From NCBI GenBank assembly GCA_964596015.1, contig CAZQSB010000047.1:1-17033 (forward strand): 17,033 nucleotides of DNA. The letters are read 5' to 3'. Of this stretch, positions 6,711-14,970 are shown one piece after another. The translations under genes and the position numbers were made by a program. Below the pieces are notes generated by a model, which did not search any database, was not told where the DNA came from, and saw nothing but the letters and a program-made list of their open reading frames with translations. Each line of letters starts with the position of its first letter. Position 1 is the first letter of the stretch. Source of the stretch: WJMD01 sp964596015. Its GTDB lineage: Bacteria; Joyebacterota; Joyebacteria; Joyebacterales; Joyebacteraceae.

Positions 6711-7739
6711 ATGAATGAGCGTAGATTCTGGCAGGTTCCTTGCATTGGATGTGGGCGGATGGCGCTCCTGGGAGCGCTCGCGGCCCTCGTCGCAGTATCG
6801 GCGTTTCCTGTGGGGGTCGGTCGCGCGGAGGAGCCCGTCGCGACCTACTCGATCGTCGGACACGACCCGGCGACCGGAGACCTCGGTGTCGCGGTGCAGT
6901 CGAAGTTCTTCGCTGTCGGCGCCGTCGTTCCGTGGGCGAAGACCGAGGTCGGGGCCGTGGCGACGCAGGCCTTCGGCAACACCTCGTTCGGGCCGCGCGG
7001 CCTGGCTCTGCTTGAGAATGGGATGACGGTCGACGAGACGCTCGACGAGCTCCTCTCGAACGACGAGGACCGGGAGCGGCGACAGGTCGGCATCGTCGAC
7101 GCGGAAGGCAACTCGGCCGCGTTCACGGGCGAGGAGTGCTTCGAGTGGGCGGGACACAGGACGGGGCCCAACTACGCCGCCCAGGGCAACATCCTCGTGA
7201 GCGAGGCGACCGTCGACGCGCTGGCCGAGACCTTCGAAGCCACGGCCGACATGATGCTCGTCGAGCGGCTCATGCGCTCGCTCGAAGCGGCGCAGGCGGC
7301 CGGCGGCGACTCGCGCGGCATGCAGTCGGCCGCGATCATCGTCGAGAGGAAGGGCGCCGGATACGGAGGATTCGACGACCGCTACTGCGACCTCCGGGTC
7401 GACGACCACGAGGACCCGATAGCGGAGCTCCGGCGGCTGGTCGACCTCTGGAAGGAGCAGGCGCTCATCCTCGAGGGCTACAGGCTGGTCGACCTCGAGG
7501 AGTACAACAAGGCGATCAGCGTCGGGCTCGAGGCCGTGGCGCTGACGCCCGAGAAGGCCGAGCCCTATTATCATCTGGCCTGTTACTACTCGCGGGCCGG
7601 CATGCGCGACGAGGCGTTGGAGAACCTGGGAAAGGCGGTCGAACTCGACCCTGAACTCGGACCGAGAGCGACCGAGGACCCCGACTTCGAACCGCTGTAC
7701 GACGACGAGACTTTCATGGAGATCACGGGCGGACCGTGA
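6711..7739 (+). CDS. Exported DUF1028-family protein with C-terminal TPR repeat
   Basis: A 342-residue protein. Residues 1-39 look like a Sec signal peptide (R4-R5, hydrophobic 17-36, probable cleavage after G-R-A39). The DUF1028 domain follows at about 42-240, opening with ATYSIVGHDPATGDLGVAV and containing KFFAVGAVVPWA, ATQAFGN and the GPRGLALL / RQVGIVDAEG motifs typical of this Ntn-hydrolase-like family, whose biochemical function is not established. Residues about 255-320 hold tetratricopeptide-type helices (AEPYYHLACYYSRAGMRDEALENLGKAVELDP), probably one and a half repeats for protein contacts. Its place is thus periplasm or outside. GGAGGAAT just before the ATG is the ribosome binding site. 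A 50-bp gap separates it from the nucleotidyltransferase-like gene and a 27-bp gap from the sensor kinase, so it may be co-transcribed with the kinase. Confidence 0.85.
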   Translation: MNERRFWQVPCIGCGRMALLGALAALVAVSAFPVGVGRAEEPVATYSIVGHDPATGDLGVAVQSKFFAVGAVVPWAKTEVGAVATQAFGNTSFGPRGLALLENGMTVDETLDELLSNDEDRERRQVGIVDAEGNSAAFTGEECFEWAGHRTGPNYAAQGNILVSEATVDALAETFEATADMMLVERLMRSLEAAQAAGGDSRGMQSAAIIVERKGAGYGGFDDRYCDLRVDDHEDPIAELRRLVDLWKEQALILEGYRLVDLEEYNKAISVGLEAVALTPEKAEPYYHLACYYSRAGMRDEALENLGKAVELDPELGPRATEDPDFEPLYDDETFMEITGGP

Positions 7740-7766
7740 TCGACCGAGTCGAACGGAGGCACCGGG

Positions 7767-10700
7767 ATGGACGACGGCCGCGCGGACAGGGACATGGACC
7801 GGGCGGCCGTCGCCCGGAACGCCTCCGGGAACGCCGCCGGTTCCGAGCGGGAGCGGACTTCCCGCGCCGCTCCCTGCGGACGGGAGCCCGGCGCGTTCTG
7901 CTCGAGCGCTCTCGAGCGCTCAGGCGTCGCCGTCGCCCTCATCCGGGGCATGAGACTCGAGCACGCGAGCGGAGCTCTCACGCGCATCACGGGCTACACG
8001 CGGGAAGAGCTCTCGGCCATGGACGCCGCATCTCTCGCCGAACGAATACTCCATCCCGAAGACCGCGAGGAGGTCTTCGCCTACCACGAGGACCTGCTTG
8101 CCGGTCGCGATGTCCCTCTTCACAAGGAGTACCGGATCATCCGCAGGGACGGCGCCGTCCGCTGGCTCGAGGAGACGGCCGAACCCGTTCCCGGAGAGGG
8201 CGAGCCTTCGATCCGCGCCTTCATACTCGACGTCACCGACCGCAAGGAGGCGGAGTGCCTGATGGAGAGCGAGAGAAGGCAGCTTCTTTCCATCTTCGAG
8301 GGCCTCGACGAGCATGTCTACGTGGCAGACCCGGAGACGCATGAGCTTCTCTTCATCAACGAGTCACTCCGGGAGGTTTTCGGCGACATCGAAGGACGGA
8401 AGTGCTTCGAGGCCCTCCAGGGCCGCGATGAACCGTGCCCGTTCTGTTCCAACGACAGGATATTCGGAGAGCACGAGGGCGAGTCGTACGTCTGGGAGTT
8501 CCGGAACGAGAATGACCGCCGCTGGTACCGCTGCATCGACAAGGCCATCGACTGGCCGGACGGGCGGAAGGTGCGGGCCGAGATCGCGCTCGACATCGAC
8601 GACCTCAAGACGGCCGAGGAGCGCCTGAGAGCGAGCGAGACGAAGTACCGGAGGATCTTCGAGGGCGCGGCCGTATCCCTGTGCGAGGTCGAGTTCGGCG
8701 ATTTCATCGACTGGGTGCGCCGGCTCAGGGACCGCGGGGTCCGGGACGTCGCCGCCTACTGCGCCCAGCGTCCCGACGCGGTCATGGACGCGTGCCGGAC
8801 CATGCGGTTGGTCGACGCGAACAAGGAGAGCCTGCGGCTCTTCGCCGTTCCCACGAGAGCCGACATCCCGGACTCCATCGCCTCCTTCGCGACGCCGGAG
8901 TCGCTTCCGTTCATCTGCGGACTGGCGCAGTCGATCGCCGAGGGCAGGTTCTGCTACCGATCTGAGACGACGATCAGGTCACAGAACGGCGAGAAGCACG
9001 ACGTCCTCATGACATGCAGCTTCGGGCGCGGGTCGACCAGCTCCCTCGTCAGCGTGACCGATGTCACCGAACTCAAGCGGGTGGAGCGCGCCCTCCGCGA
9101 GTCGGAGAAGCACTACCGCGAGGTCGTGGAGAACGCTCACGAGGCCATCATCGTCATTCAGAACGGGCTCGTCGCCTACGTGAACCCGAAGGGAGCGGAC
9201 GCTCTGGGCATGGAGGTCTCGGAGATGGTCGGGAGACCGTTCACCGAGTTCCTCCACCCGGACGAGCGGGAGAAGCTCCTCAGGAGGCACAGCGACCGGC
9301 TCGAAGGGAAGGACGTCCCGCAGGCATACACGTACCGGAGCCTCGCCCGGGACGGCAGCGTCGTGTGGGGCGAGGTGCACGCCGTGCCCATCGAGTGGGA
9401 CGGCCGACCGGCGACGCTCAACTTCGTCGCCGACGTCACCGAGCAGAAGCTCGCCGAGGACGCGCGGCTCGAGGCCATGGCGGATCGGGCCTCCATCATG
9501 GAAGCCATGGGAGACGGCATTGTGCTCGTCTCGCCCGACGGAATCGTTCTCGACGTCAATCCCGCCATGGCGGCTCTGCTGGAGGTCGAAGCCGAGCACA
9601 TCACAGGCCATCGCGTCACCGAGCTCGCGAAGCGCTTCATCGAGCCCTCCCACGTGGAAGCCGCCCTCGAGTCGTTCGAGCGCGCCGCCGCCGGCGACGT
9701 TCCCGCGGCGTACGTCCTGCCGCTCTTCTCAGCGACCGGAAAGGAGATTCCTGTCAGCTTCAGGGTCTCGCACGTCGAGAGCGGAGAGGAGAAGCGGCCG
9801 AAGGTTCTCATCGCGTTTCACGACATGCGCGAGATCCTCTCCATCGAGCACGCCCTCCGGAAGAGCGAGGCTGAGCGGCGGCTCTTCATGGAGGCCGCCA
9901 CCGACATCTTCACCCTGTGGGACGAGGAACTCAACCTGATGGACGCCAACGCCGCCGCGTGCCGCGCGCTCGGCCGTGAGCGGAGCGAGCTCATCGGAGC
10001 GCACATCTCCGAGGTCTACGCTCCGGCCGGCGATGAGGGCACGCTGGCGAGCTATCGCCGAGTCATCGAGACCGGTGAGCCGTACCAGGCGTTCGACGTC
10101 TGTCCGGGGGGCGACCTCACCGACAGACGGTTCTCGCTCAAGGCGTTTCGCGCCGGCGCCGGACTCGGCCTCATCGCGACCGACACGACGGAGCGCTGGA
10201 AGGCGCAGGAGGCGCTCCGCGAGTCCGAGGAGCACTACCGGCAGGTCGTCGAGAACGCCGACGAGGCCATCGTGGTCGCTCAGGACGGTCGCCTCAGGTT
10301 CTTCAACAGACGTCTCGTCGAGATCCTCGGATACGAGGAGAACGAACTCCGCGAGATGCTGTTCGCGAAGCTCATCCACCCTGACGACGCGGCCATGGTT
10401 GCCGAGCGTCATCGCGAGCGGCTGACCGGCGGGAACCCCGAAAGCCAGTACACGTTCCGAGCCCTCACAAAGGACGGCCGGGTGCGACACGTTCGCATCA
10501 ACGCCGTCCGCTTCCAGTGGGGCGGCGACCCCGCGACGCTGAACTTCATCTCGGACATGACGGACCAGGTGGAGAACGAGCGCGCCATCCGGGACCGCAC
10601 GCAGCGTCTCAGGCTCCTGTTCGAGCGGGCCAACGACGCGATCTTCGTCATGGACGGGGAGACGTTCATCGACTGCAACGAACGCGCGCTCGAGATGTTC

Positions 10701-12950
10701 GGCTGCACGCGGGACGAGATCGTGGGGAAACCGCCCTACGTGTTCTCGCCCGAGAAGCAGCCGGACGGTCGTCTCTCGAGGGACAAGGCCTTCGAGAAGA
10801 TCTCCGCGGTGACCGAGGGGGAGCCGCAGTCCTTCGAGTGGACACACTGCCGCGCCGACGGAACACCGTTCGACGCAGAAGTGGGTCTGACGGCTTTCAC
10901 CCTCGACGGGAAGAAGTACATCCAGGCGTTCGTGCGGGACATCACGAAGAGGAAGCGGGCCGAGGAGACCATCAGGAGCATAGCCCGGTTCCCGGCCGAG
11001 AACCCGAACCCGGTCATCCGCGTGATGCGGGACGGGAGGGTGGTCTACGCGAACGAGGCCACGAAGTGGCTGCTCGAGCACTGGGGATGCGAGGTCGGCC
11101 ACTATCTGACGCCGGAACTCAGACAGTCGGTCGCGCGGGCGTACGAGACATCCAGGACCGACAGACTCGAGACGCGCCTTGAGGACAGGACGTTCTCCTT
11201 CGTCCTGGCGCCCGTTCCCAAGTCAGGCTACGTCAACATCTACGGGCAGGACGTGACCGAGCTCAAGGAGTCCGAGATCATCCAGTCGGTGCTCTTCCGG
11301 ATCTCCGAGTCTCTCAACGATGCCAGGGACCTGAGGGAGCTTCTGGACACGATCCGGACGACGCTGGGCGAGCTTCTCGACACGACGAACTTCTACGTCG
11401 CCCTCTACGACCACGAGACCGACACGTACACGTTCCCCTGCCATTATGACGAGCAGGACGAGATCGACGACGTCACGCCCATTGAGCTCAAACGGAGCCT
11501 GACCGACTACGTCCGGAGGACGGGCCGTCCGCTCCTCGTCGACAGCGAGGTGCACACGCGCCTTCAGGAAGAGGGCGAGGTCGCGCTCGTGGGGACGGAC
11601 TCGCCCATCTGGCTCGGCGTGCCGCTCCGAACGAGGCAGGAGGTCTTCGGTGTCTTCGCCGTTCAGCGGTACGACCGCGCGTCGGTCTACACCGAGCGTC
11701 ATCTCGAGATCATGACCTTCGTGTCGGGAACGATAGCGGCGGCCATCGAGCGGATGCGGGCGCAGGAGGAGCGCCGCGAGCTCGAGGAGCAGGTGCGCCA
11801 CGCGCAGAAGCTCGAGAGTCTCGGCGTGCTGGCCGGGGGCATTGCGCACGACTTCAACAACCTCCTGACGGGCATCCTGGGGAACGCCGACCTTGCGCTC
11901 ATGACGACCAACGAGGACACGGGCGTCGGGAAGAGCCTCAGGGAGATCAAGAAGAGCGCTGAGCGCGCGGCCGAACTCTCGAGGCAGATGCTGGCCTATT
12001 CGGGCCGCGGCAACTTCGTCATCGAGCCGATCGACCTCAACGACGTCGTCGCCGAAATGAGCAATCTGCTCGAGGTGTCCATATCGAAGAAGGCGACGCT
12101 CCGGTGCGACCTGGCGAGCGGGCTTCCCTCCATCATCGGGGACGCGACGCAGCTCAGACAGGTCATCATGAACCTCATCACGAACGCATCCGACGCCATA
12201 GGTGAGAACGAGGGCGTCATCTCGGTCTCAACGGGGGTCGCCCGGTGCGCGCAGTCCGATCTCTCGCAGTGCTACGCCGGAAGCGATCTGCCCGAGGGCA
12301 TGTACGTCTACGTGGAGGTTATGGATTCCGGTTGCGGCATGTCGGAGGACACGGTCGGACGGATCTTCGACCCGTTCTTCACGACCAAGTTCACGGGACG
12401 CGGCCTGGGGCTCGCGGCCGCGCTCGGGATCATCCGGGGCCACAAGGGCGGCATCCGGGTCGAGAGCGAGGAGGGGCGGGGAACGACGTTCCGCATTCTC
12501 TTCCCGACCGACGGAGCTTCGCACGAGACGATCGAGGCGCGTCAGACCGCGCGGGCCGGTGGGCGGGCCGGCGGCGTGGTGCTCCTCGTCGACGACGAGG
12601 AGACGGTCCGTCTTGTCGGCGCGAGCATGCTCGAGCAGTCCGGCTTCGATGTCGTGACGGTCGCCGATGGAACCGAAGCGGTCGAGTACTTCAAGGAACA
12701 CAAGGACGAGGTCGGATGCGTGCTGCTCGACCTCACCATGCCCAGAATGGACGGGCGCGAGACCTTCGACGAGCTCAGACGCATCAGGGACGACGTCCGT
12801 GTGGTCCTCTCGAGCGGCTACTCGGAGCAGGAGGTCTACGGCAGGTTCGCGGGCGAGGGGATAGCCGGCTTCGTTCAGAAGCCGTACCTGATGGACAGCC
12901 TGATCGGAGAGATCCGGCGCGCGATGGACGACGGCGCGCTGCCACACTGA
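7767..12950 (+). CDS. Giant soluble hybrid histidine kinase (nine PAS-like domains, GAF, HisKA, HATPase, receiver)
   Basis: A 1727-residue hybrid sensor kinase. After a ~40-residue low-complexity start come PAS-like domains at about 44-155, 170-278, 292-431, 448-554, 575-684, 705-808, 822-930, 948-1058 and 1069-1162, most ending in a D-(V/I/M)-T-(E/D/K) motif and charged linker. A GAF domain (about 1171-1326) and coiled coil lead to the HisKA domain with the phospho-accepting H1361 (GGIAHDFNN). HATPase motifs are N1473 (N box), D1520-SGCGM (G1) and GRGLGLAAALGI (G2). The C-terminal receiver (about 1603-1720) has acidic D1609-D1610-E1611, phospho-acceptor D1655 and K1705. No transmembrane segment is seen, so it should sense cytoplasmic signals. 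The second PAS has a Cys cluster (EPCPFC) and the third is an enlarged variant. No response regulator is adjacent; phosphotransfer partners must lie elsewhere. ATG 7767 follows GGAGG at 7755-7759. Signals sensed are not predictable here. Confidence 0.93.
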   Translation: MDDGRADRDMDRAAVARNASGNAAGSERERTSRAAPCGREPGAFCSSALERSGVAVALIRGMRLEHASGALTRITGYTREELSAMDAASLAERILHPEDREEVFAYHEDLLAGRDVPLHKEYRIIRRDGAVRWLEETAEPVPGEGEPSIRAFILDVTDRKEAECLMESERRQLLSIFEGLDEHVYVADPETHELLFINESLREVFGDIEGRKCFEALQGRDEPCPFCSNDRIFGEHEGESYVWEFRNENDRRWYRCIDKAIDWPDGRKVRAEIALDIDDLKTAEERLRASETKYRRIFEGAAVSLCEVEFGDFIDWVRRLRDRGVRDVAAYCAQRPDAVMDACRTMRLVDANKESLRLFAVPTRADIPDSIASFATPESLPFICGLAQSIAEGRFCYRSETTIRSQNGEKHDVLMTCSFGRGSTSSLVSVTDVTELKRVERALRESEKHYREVVENAHEAIIVIQNGLVAYVNPKGADALGMEVSEMVGRPFTEFLHPDEREKLLRRHSDRLEGKDVPQAYTYRSLARDGSVVWGEVHAVPIEWDGRPATLNFVADVTEQKLAEDARLEAMADRASIMEAMGDGIVLVSPDGIVLDVNPAMAALLEVEAEHITGHRVTELAKRFIEPSHVEAALESFERAAAGDVPAAYVLPLFSATGKEIPVSFRVSHVESGEEKRPKVLIAFHDMREILSIEHALRKSEAERRLFMEAATDIFTLWDEELNLMDANAAACRALGRERSELIGAHISEVYAPAGDEGTLASYRRVIETGEPYQAFDVCPGGDLTDRRFSLKAFRAGAGLGLIATDTTERWKAQEALRESEEHYRQVVENADEAIVVAQDGRLRFFNRRLVEILGYEENELREMLFAKLIHPDDAAMVAERHRERLTGGNPESQYTFRALTKDGRVRHVRINAVRFQWGGDPATLNFISDMTDQVENERAIRDRTQRLRLLFERANDAIFVMDGETFIDCNERALEMFGCTRDEIVGKPPYVFSPEKQPDGRLSRDKAFEKISAVTEGEPQSFEWTHCRADGTPFDAEVGLTAFTLDGKKYIQAFVRDITKRKRAEETIRSIARFPAENPNPVIRVMRDGRVVYANEATKWLLEHWGCEVGHYLTPELRQSVARAYETSRTDRLETRLEDRTFSFVLAPVPKSGYVNIYGQDVTELKESEIIQSVLFRISESLNDARDLRELLDTIRTTLGELLDTTNFYVALYDHETDTYTFPCHYDEQDEIDDVTPIELKRSLTDYVRRTGRPLLVDSEVHTRLQEEGEVALVGTDSPIWLGVPLRTRQEVFGVFAVQRYDRASVYTERHLEIMTFVSGTIAAAIERMRAQEERRELEEQVRHAQKLESLGVLAGGIAHDFNNLLTGILGNADLALMTTNEDTGVGKSLREIKKSAERAAELSRQMLAYSGRGNFVIEPIDLNDVVAEMSNLLEVSISKKATLRCDLASGLPSIIGDATQLRQVIMNLITNASDAIGENEGVISVSTGVARCAQSDLSQCYAGSDLPEGMYVYVEVMDSGCGMSEDTVGRIFDPFFTTKFTGRGLGLAAALGIIRGHKGGIRVESEEGRGTTFRILFPTDGASHETIEARQTARAGGRAGGVVLLVDDEETVRLVGASMLEQSGFDVVTVADGTEAVEYFKEHKDEVGCVLLDLTMPRMDGRETFDELRRIRDDVRVVLSSGYSEQEVYGRFAGEGIAGFVQKPYLMDSLIGEIRRAMDDGALPH

Positions 12951-13010
12951 CCCGGGCGCTCAAGCGGTTCAGCAGGGCCTCGTCACGCCTGCGGAGCGTC
13001 CCGGGAGAGG

Positions 13011-13026
13011 CGCCCGGTCCCGGGCG
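13011..13026. terminator. Hairpin between convergent genes, possible bidirectional terminator
   Basis: CGCCCGG (13011-13017) and CCGGGCG (13020-13026) form a strong GC stem directly after the stop codon of the - strand transporter gene and 60 bp after the kinase stop. Neither strand has a following T run, so it is not a classic intrinsic terminator. A further CCCGGGCG at 12951-12958 could compete for the pairing. Confidence 0.3.
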
Positions 13027-13917
13027 TCAGGTCAGCGTCACCAGCGCGACGCCGCCGAGCGCCAGGGCGACGGCCGCGAGCTTCCGGAGCGTGATGGGCT
13101 CCTTCAGCATGAGCGCCGCGACGGGCAGCACGAAGATCGCGCTCGTCTGATTCAGGATCGAGGCGATCGACACCGGCGCGAACTTCATCCCGGCGATCCA
13201 GACGATCATCGTCAGATAGGTTCCGATGACCGACGCGGGCAGCGCGATCCTCCAGTTCCTGTGGGGGATGAACGCCTTCCACGAGCGCCGGAGTCCCGGC
13301 ACGAACCACGCGATGAGCGCAAGCGTCAGGAGACCGCCCGCGAGACGCGCCGTCGTCGCCCAGAGCACCGGCGTCCTGTTGAGCACCGGCTTTCCGATGA
13401 CGACCCCGAGAGCGTTGAGGGCCATCGCCACCGTGCACAGAAGGATGCCTTTCCTGAGCTCCGCCGTTCCGACGCCGCGCGGCGGGTCGGTCCGCGCCGA
13501 GATGAAGATGCCCGAGAGGATGAGAACGGCGCCGATGCCGTCGCCCGGGGTCAGCCGCTCGCCGAGCGCGAAGAACGACATCAGAATGACGAAGGGGCTG
13601 TAGGAGCAGCTGGCGATCTGTGAGAGACCCGCGCCGACGAGGTTCAGGCCCTGGAAGAAAACGGTATCGGCGACGGCGATGCCGACGGCGCCGGCGACGA
13701 ACAGGATGAGGACGTCGGGGACGTGGCCGCCGGGGTCCCAGCCCCGCCCGAAAAGCAGGAGGGTGGGCACGAGCATGAGGACGGCGACCGCGCTCTTGAA
13801 GAGGTTGAGGCCGACCGGCGTCATGCTGCGGCCCGAGAGCCGGAAGAGCACGACCGAGAACGCCCACAGCAGGGCTGAGACAAGCGAGAGAAGCTGACCC
13901 AGCAGCAGTTCGCTCAC
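13027..13917 (-). CDS. DMT-superfamily transporter with EamA domains
   Basis: A 296-residue integral membrane protein of the drug/metabolite transporter superfamily, with two EamA-like halves and about ten hydrophobic helices, the usual length for this family (about 290-310). The start is ELLLGQLLSLVSALLWAFSVVLFR, the typical first helix with a conserved Trp, and the second half begins around the GILLCTVAMALNALGVVIGK helix, ending LAAVALALGGVALVTL. It probably exports or imports a small metabolite; the substrate cannot be predicted within this family. The start is GTG at 13917, with GAGGTG six to eleven bases upstream; longer readings of the frame extend through the rplU promoter and rplU-rpmA antisense and are rejected. 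It is the only clear - strand gene, convergent with the kinase and divergent from rplU. Confidence 0.9.
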   Translation of the reverse strand: MSELLLGQLLSLVSALLWAFSVVLFRLSGRSMTPVGLNLFKSAVAVLMLVPTLLLFGRGWDPGGHVPDVLILFVAGAVGIAVADTVFFQGLNLVGAGLSQIASCSYSPFVILMSFFALGERLTPGDGIGAVLILSGIFISARTDPPRGVGTAELRKGILLCTVAMALNALGVVIGKPVLNRTPVLWATTARLAGGLLTLALIAWFVPGLRRSWKAFIPHRNWRIALPASVIGTYLTMIVWIAGMKFAPVSIASILNQTSAIFVLPVAALMLKEPITLRKLAAVALALGGVALVTLT

Positions 13918-14004
13918 GCCACACCTCGGGACGAGGACGCCGCGGGGCGGCCCGCGACAGACGCCGAGGGCGCGAAACCCCGACGGGGGCCGCGCCCAGG
14001 GGCG

Positions 14005-14010
14005 AGCATA
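14005..14010 (-). promoter_or_regulatory. Possible -10 element for the EamA transporter gene
   Basis: Read on the - strand this is TATGCT, four of six matches to the sigma70 -10 consensus, in a short AT-richer patch about 90 bp before the transporter start. The -35 match is poor (TTTCCG at 18 bp spacing), so the call is tentative. Confidence 0.25.
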
Positions 14011-14059
14011 GCACGAGCAGAGCGCGACGGAAAGGGCAAGGCGGGGCGGCACTTGTTTC

Positions 14060-14087
14060 TTGACAGCCCCGGCTTCGCGCCTATAGT
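14060..14087 (+). promoter_or_regulatory. Sigma70-type promoter of rplU-rpmA
   Basis: A perfect -35 hexamer TTGACA (14060-14065) and a TATAGT -10 hexamer (14082-14087, five of six matches to TATAAT) are separated by 16 bp. This is the best promoter in the window and stands out against the GC-rich surroundings. Transcription should start near 14094, leaving a leader of about 45 bases before the rplU start codon. Confidence 0.8.
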
Positions 14088-14139
14088 ATGGGGGTTCGTA
14101 GCAGGAGCATGGAAGTACGACCACCCTCAAGGAGGAGAT

Positions 14140-14457
14140 GTGAGCTACGCCGTCGTCCGGACCGGAGGATACCAGTACCGGGTGTCCGAGGGCGACCGGA
14201 TCCGCGTTCCGAAGGTCGAGAGCGAGCCGGGAGACACGGTTCAGCTCGACGAGGTGCTCGCACTGAGCCGCGACGGCGAGCTCACCGTGGGCACGCCGCT
14301 CGTCGAGGGCGCCCTGGTCAAGGCCGAGGTCGTGTCGCACGGCCGGCGACCGAAGATCATCGTCTACAAGAAGAAGCGCAGGAAGGGCTATCAGAAGACC
14401 CAGGGGCACCGGCAGGACTTCACCGAGCTCGTGATCAAGGGGATCCAGGGCTCGTAG
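14140..14457 (+). CDS. rplU: 50S ribosomal protein L21
   Basis: A 105-residue ribosomal protein L21, which binds 23S rRNA in the large subunit; E. coli L21 has 103 residues. The sequence opens SYAVVRTGGYQYRVSEGD, contains the usual basic KIIVYKKKRRKGYQKTQGHRQ segment and ends TELVIKGI. The start is GTG at 14140 with AAGGAGG at 14129-14135; the overlapping ATG at 14138 is followed at once by a stop (ATGTGA). A frame extension to 14053 would cross the promoter and is not used. It is followed after 33 bp by rpmA in the usual order, both expressed from the strong promoter at 14060-14087. Confidence 0.97.
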   Translation: MSYAVVRTGGYQYRVSEGDRIRVPKVESEPGDTVQLDEVLALSRDGELTVGTPLVEGALVKAEVVSHGRRPKIIVYKKKRRKGYQKTQGHRQDFTELVIKGIQGS

Positions 14458-14490
14458 GTCGGCGGCCGCTCCTGTTCCAGGGAGGAAGAC

Positions 14491-14739
14491 GTGGCACACA
14501 AGAAAGGCGTCGGCAGTTCGAGGAACGGCCGCGACTCCAACTCGCAGCGCCTCGGGGTGAAGCGATACGGCGGCGAGTTCGTTCGCGCCGGGACGATCAT
14601 CCTCAAGCAGCGCGGCACGAGGTTCTATCCCGGCGAGAACGTCGGGAAGGGCGGAGACGACACGCTCTTCGCGCTCAAGGACGGGCACGTGCAGTTCGAG
14701 CGCTGGGGGCGGGACCGGAAGCGCGTGAGCGTCCAGTAG
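14491..14739 (+). CDS. rpmA: 50S ribosomal protein L27
   Basis: An 82-residue ribosomal protein L27, near the peptidyl-transferase centre. It begins MAHKKGVGSSRNGRDSNSQR, the canonical form without the N-terminal extension that needs protease removal in Firmicutes, followed by LGVKRYGGEFVRAGTIILKQRGT and a G-(K)-GGDDTLFAL segment. GTG start at 14491 with GGAGGAAG just upstream. obgE, which often follows rpmA, is absent; the next gene is an unrelated hydrolase after a terminator-like hairpin. Confidence 0.97.
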   Translation: MAHKKGVGSSRNGRDSNSQRLGVKRYGGEFVRAGTIILKQRGTRFYPGENVGKGGDDTLFALKDGHVQFERWGRDRKRVSVQ

Positions 14740-14863
14740 CGTGCCGAACATGCCGGAGCGACACACTGGCGGCGAGGACATGTCGGGCGACGACCGTGGC
14801 GAGGACCAGCCATCGGCCGAACCGCCGGGCGCTCGACCGTTTCAAACAGTGAGAGAAGAACCG

Positions 14864-14911
14864 CAGGGACGTCGCGGAGGAAGGCCCTCCGTCGCGCGTC
14901 CCTGTTTGCGT
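14864..14911 (+). terminator. Probable terminator after rpmA
   Basis: CAGGGACG (14864-14871) pairs with CGTCCCTG (14897-14904), and inside it CGGAGG (14875-14880) pairs with CCTCCG (14886-14891) around a five-base loop; a small asymmetric internal loop separates the stems. TTTGCGTT follows, a weak T-rich tail. It lies about 125 bp after rpmA, fitting the end of the rplU-rpmA transcript. Confidence 0.5.
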
Positions 14912-14970
14912 TCCTGAAGGCGGCGCCGCGGGGCATCGCCCGAGCGTGGATGGGGAGGAGAGTCGACAGG

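Noticed and set aside
13918..14781. Extended N-terminus for the EamA transporter
   Set aside because: It would be antisense to rplU and rpmA and cross their promoter; the GTG at 13917 has its own ribosome binding site and begins exactly at the first membrane helix.
14088..14852. 254-codon + strand frame over rplU-rpmA
   Set aside because: Shifted frame over two clear ribosomal protein genes; Arg-rich shadow translation without domains.
14741..14915. Small + strand frame (GTG start) after rpmA
   Set aside because: About 57 codons, no ribosome binding site of note, composition of random GC-rich sequence, and it contains the terminator-like hairpin.
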